Source: Thermoanaerobaculia bacterium
GTDB taxonomy: Bacteria; Bacteroidota; Bacteroidia; Chitinophagales; Saprospiraceae
Reading direction: 5' to 3'
DNA length: 8,331 nucleotides
NCBI GenBank assembly: GCA_023151335.1
Contig: JAKLJF010000196.1
Coordinates: 1 to 8,331 of the forward strand
Position 1 is the first letter of the stretch, and each line of letters begins with the position of its first letter. A model generated the notes under the pieces. That model ran no database searches. It was not told the DNA's origin and saw nothing but the letters and a program-made list of their open reading frames with translations. The position numbers and the translations under genes were made by a program. Of the stretch, positions 6,682 through 8,331 are shown piece after piece.

Positions 6682-7847
6682 TGTTGTTTAATAAATATCC
6701 CTTTTTCCCCGGTAAATGCAATCAGCTCGGCCTTTGTTTCCTGCACTTTTTTCGGGTCGGTGTAGGTAAACTGGATACCGACCTGGTGGCCTTTTTTCTG
6801 GCGGTAGTACACGTCGTAGCCGGCGCCTTTCAGTTTGGCGATGAGTCGGTCGGCGTTGTTGCGGTCGCGCAGGGTGGCCACGATGAGTATACACTGGCGT
6901 TCTTCGAGCCGGGGCGGCGGAATGGTCGAGGGCGCTTCATTCTGACGGCGCAGCACTTCCACTTTTTTGGCCGCGGCCTCGTCCACTTCGTCGTTCAGGT
7001 CATCGGCTTCATTGTCCTGGGCAGGTTTTTTCCCGTCGGATGCGTCTTTTGCCTGGTTGCCCCGTTTGGCCAGATCGGTAATTTGGGAAAGCGGCGAGGT
7101 GGCCGGCGGGCTGTCCGGCGACTCTTGTTGATTTTCAACTATAGCGGGTTCCGGGCCGGCGGCTTTTTTGTGCTGCCACCACCAGATACCAAATGCGACG
7201 ACGCAGACCAGCAGGCCGATAGCGATGCCGGTGCCCATTTGAGCGGACGAGGAGCGCGGCGCGTGATAGGGCTCACTGACAAATGCCGGCGGCGGCGGCA
7301 GGGGCGGAATAGCCGGCGTGGCGGGCGGTTTTACCGGCTCGGCCGTACCGGCGGCCCCGGCGGCAGCGCCGTTCGCGGCGGGGGGGGCTGCTGCTGCCGG
7401 CTTGGCATCGGCTACTTCGCGCGAGCGGGCAATAGGCGAAAACTGCAAGGGCGGCAACCCGTAGGATCCGGCGTGAAAATTGGTGGCGTCGGGCAGAAAC
7501 TGAATTTTCTGCACATAATTTTTATACAAACGGCCAACACCGGGCAGGGTAACGATTTCGCGCTGGTTGAGTTGCGCCTGAATACGGCCCACGAATTGCT
7601 GGATAGCCTCCCGCGCTTCCTCCGCGGAAATATGATGCGTTGCCGCGATGTCGTCTGCCAGAATGCCGTCGTCGATCGTCAGATTTTCGTTAAAGGTGAG
7701 GGTTTTGGAAGGGGGCGTGATCGCGCCGCCCACGTAATCTACCCCCGCCGGGGCGCGTTGGGCGGTAAATCCGCCGAACGACGGGATGACGAGCGTATCG
7801 TGCAGAAAAAGTAATTTTTCAATATGTGCTGCAATATCGATTTGCAT
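6678..7847 (-). CDS. HU-CCDC81 and SPOR domain-containing membrane protein
   Basis: A 389-residue protein with an architecture typical of Bacteroidota. The N terminus carries two HU-CCDC81-type domains (about 1-58 and 59-125), with the hallmark VIPSFGGFTAQ (20-30), PPSKTLTFN (45-53), DDGILADDIA (59-68) and a GVGRL turn (103-107). A long Ala/Pro-rich linker (about 147-190) precedes one transmembrane helix (about 206-224, flanked by WWWQHKK). A charged, Pro-rich stretch follows, then a C-terminal SPOR domain (about 316-386). SPOR domains bind glycan strands lacking stem peptides at division sites, so that end should lie in the periplasm, with the HU-like domains in the cytoplasm. Role at the envelope or in division is inference. 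There is no signal peptide; the helix acts as anchor. It is the first gene of a probable two-gene operon with mce (ATGA overlap). An 8-C run lies in the linker codons. Confidence 0.88.
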   Translation of the reverse strand: MQIDIAAHIEKLLFLHDTLVIPSFGGFTAQRAPAGVDYVGGAITPPSKTLTFNENLTIDDGILADDIAATHHISAEEAREAIQQFVGRIQAQLNQREIVTLPGVGRLYKNYVQKIQFLPDATNFHAGSYGLPPLQFSPIARSREVADAKPAAAAPPAANGAAAGAAGTAEPVKPPATPAIPPLPPPPAFVSEPYHAPRSSSAQMGTGIAIGLLVCVVAFGIWWWQHKKAAGPEPAIVENQQESPDSPPATSPLSQITDLAKRGNQAKDASDGKKPAQDNEADDLNDEVDEAAAKKVEVLRRQNEAPSTIPPPRLEERQCILIVATLRDRNNADRLIAKLKGAGYDVYYRQKKGHQVGIQFTYTDPKKVQETKAELIAFTGEKGIFIKQQ

Positions 7848-7916
7848 GACTGATCCGGTTTGAATGTCGGTGAAACGGGATGATCAGAAAATAGTTCGGT
7901 CGCGATTAAAACGGGG

Positions 7917-7924
7917 CAAAAATA
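7917..7924 (-). promoter_or_regulatory. Likely -7 promoter element for the SPOR-mce operon
   Basis: On the - strand TATTTTTG matches the Bacteroidota -7 consensus TAnnTTTG exactly. Transcription would begin near 7911, giving a leader of about 60 bases to the ATG at 7847. No TTG -33 element is present at the usual distance, so this is a partial promoter call. An imperfect inverted repeat lies immediately upstream (7936-7959). Confidence 0.42.
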
Positions 7925-8037
7925 AGGCTTTTAGCGCGGTTTTTGCAGTAAAAATTCGCCGTTTGCCGCGGTCATTTATTTACAATACAAAAAAAAGGCC
8001 AATATGTCATTCAGCCTTCGGGGAATACCCGGATAAA

Positions 8038-8071
8038 TTGGTGTTCATTTAACAATAAGTCCGTAATTTTG
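8038..8071 (+). promoter_or_regulatory. Probable promoter of the Nudix-like regulator gene
   Basis: TAATTTTG (8064-8071) is a perfect TAnnTTTG -7 element. TTG at 8038-8040 lies 23 bases upstream, at the long end of the usual -33 spacing. Transcription would start near 8078, about 23 bases before the ATG at 8101. The 253-base gap 7848-8100 therefore holds divergent promoters, for the SPOR-mce operon leftwards and this gene rightwards, and no gene that I can support. Confidence 0.5.
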
Positions 8072-8100
8072 AGCGCGACTAATGGGTAAATTCGTAAAAT

Positions 8101-8331
8101 ATGAGTGAGATCGAGAGCTTTTTCAAGTCTGCGTTCTCCGTCGATAATGTAATCTTTGGTTTCGATGGCAGCGAGTTGAAAGTGTTGTTGATTCAACGGG
8201 GCGCCGCGCCGTTTAAGGGGAAGTGGGCATTGCCGGGCGACCTGGTATACCCGAACGAAGACCTGGATACGGCTGCCGAGCGCGTGCTGGAACAACTTAC
8301 CGGCTTGCGGGGTGTGTACCTGGAGCAGGTA
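8101..8331 (+). CDS. Nudix-fold protein with degenerate Nudix box, probable transcription regulator (NrtR/AraR type), 3' partial
   Basis: An open frame of 77 codons starts at ATG 8101 and runs off the window. The sequence FSVDNVIFGFDGSELKVLLI (12-31), then FKGKWALPGD (38-47) and AAERVLEQLTGL (58-69), matches the N-terminal Nudix domain of the NrtR/AraR-like proteins, which in full length carry a C-terminal winged helix. In the Nudix box the second Gly of PGG is Asp (PGD), and the catalytic REVxEE segment reads RVLEQL, so the metal-binding glutamates are lost. That argues for a ligand-sensing domain rather than a hydrolase. Known relatives sense ADP-ribose-type nucleotides or L-arabinose; which applies here cannot be told. 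The winged helix itself is outside the window. The start is supported by the promoter about 30 bases upstream and by homology beginning near residue 5. The divergent neighbour operon is a possible target, which is inference. Confidence 0.8.
   Translation, partial: MSEIESFFKSAFSVDNVIFGFDGSELKVLLIQRGAAPFKGKWALPGDLVYPNEDLDTAAERVLEQLTGLRGVYLEQV

Noticed and set aside
6681..7814. Long + strand open frame of 377 codons opposite the SPOR gene
   Set aside because: It mirrors the SPOR-domain gene almost end to end, has a Gly/Arg/Phe-rich composition with no recognisable domain, and is explained by the codon bias of the opposite G+C-rich strand.
7864..8052. Small + strand open frame of 62 codons in the divergent gap
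   Set aside because: It has no recognisable family, is rich in Lys/Arg, and covers the promoter signals of the SPOR-mce operon.

Overview
This is a G+C-rich chromosomal window from a member of the Bacteroidota. Four signals support that: a GldN/PorN-family type IX secretion/gliding protein, a protein joining two N-terminal HU-CCDC81-type domains to a C-terminal SPOR domain (an architecture typical of this phylum), promoter-like TAnnTTTG -7 elements ahead of three genes, and the absence of strong Shine-Dalgarno sequences. The gene set and base composition would suit Saprospiria or a related lineage, but that finer placement is only a guess.

Layout. At the left edge on the + strand is the 3' part of a subtilisin-like (S8) protease with a pro-domain-like N terminus and two tandem C-terminal SH3b domains; its true start is outside the window. 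It converges on a lone gldN-like gene on the - strand, and the two are separated by interlocked, oppositely oriented intrinsic terminators. Next come three further leftward genes: a 1061-residue UvrD-type helicase with a C-terminal RecB-type PD-(D/E)XK nuclease and a cysteine cluster; methylmalonyl-CoA epimerase (mce); and the HU-CCDC81/SPOR membrane protein. The SPOR gene and mce overlap by ATGA and are probably translationally coupled, while the helicase has its own good promoter. At the right edge, divergent on the + strand, is the 5' part of a Nudix-fold protein whose Nudix box is degenerate, suggesting a transcription regulator of the NrtR/AraR kind rather than a hydrolase.

How the genes relate. 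They do not form one evident pathway. The protease, the GldN protein and the SPOR protein all concern the cell envelope or export; mce belongs to propionate/methylmalonyl-CoA metabolism; the helicase-nuclease belongs to DNA end processing or repair. No RNA gene, insertion sequence, CRISPR array, attachment site or origin is visible, and no gene-free stretch exceeds 300 bases (the largest gaps are 253, 218 and 157 bases). I found no convincing new multi-gene system. The points most worth checking are the gldN gene away from gldKLM, the unusual cysteine spacing in the helicase-nuclease, the Nudix-like regulator, and the overlapping convergent terminators.
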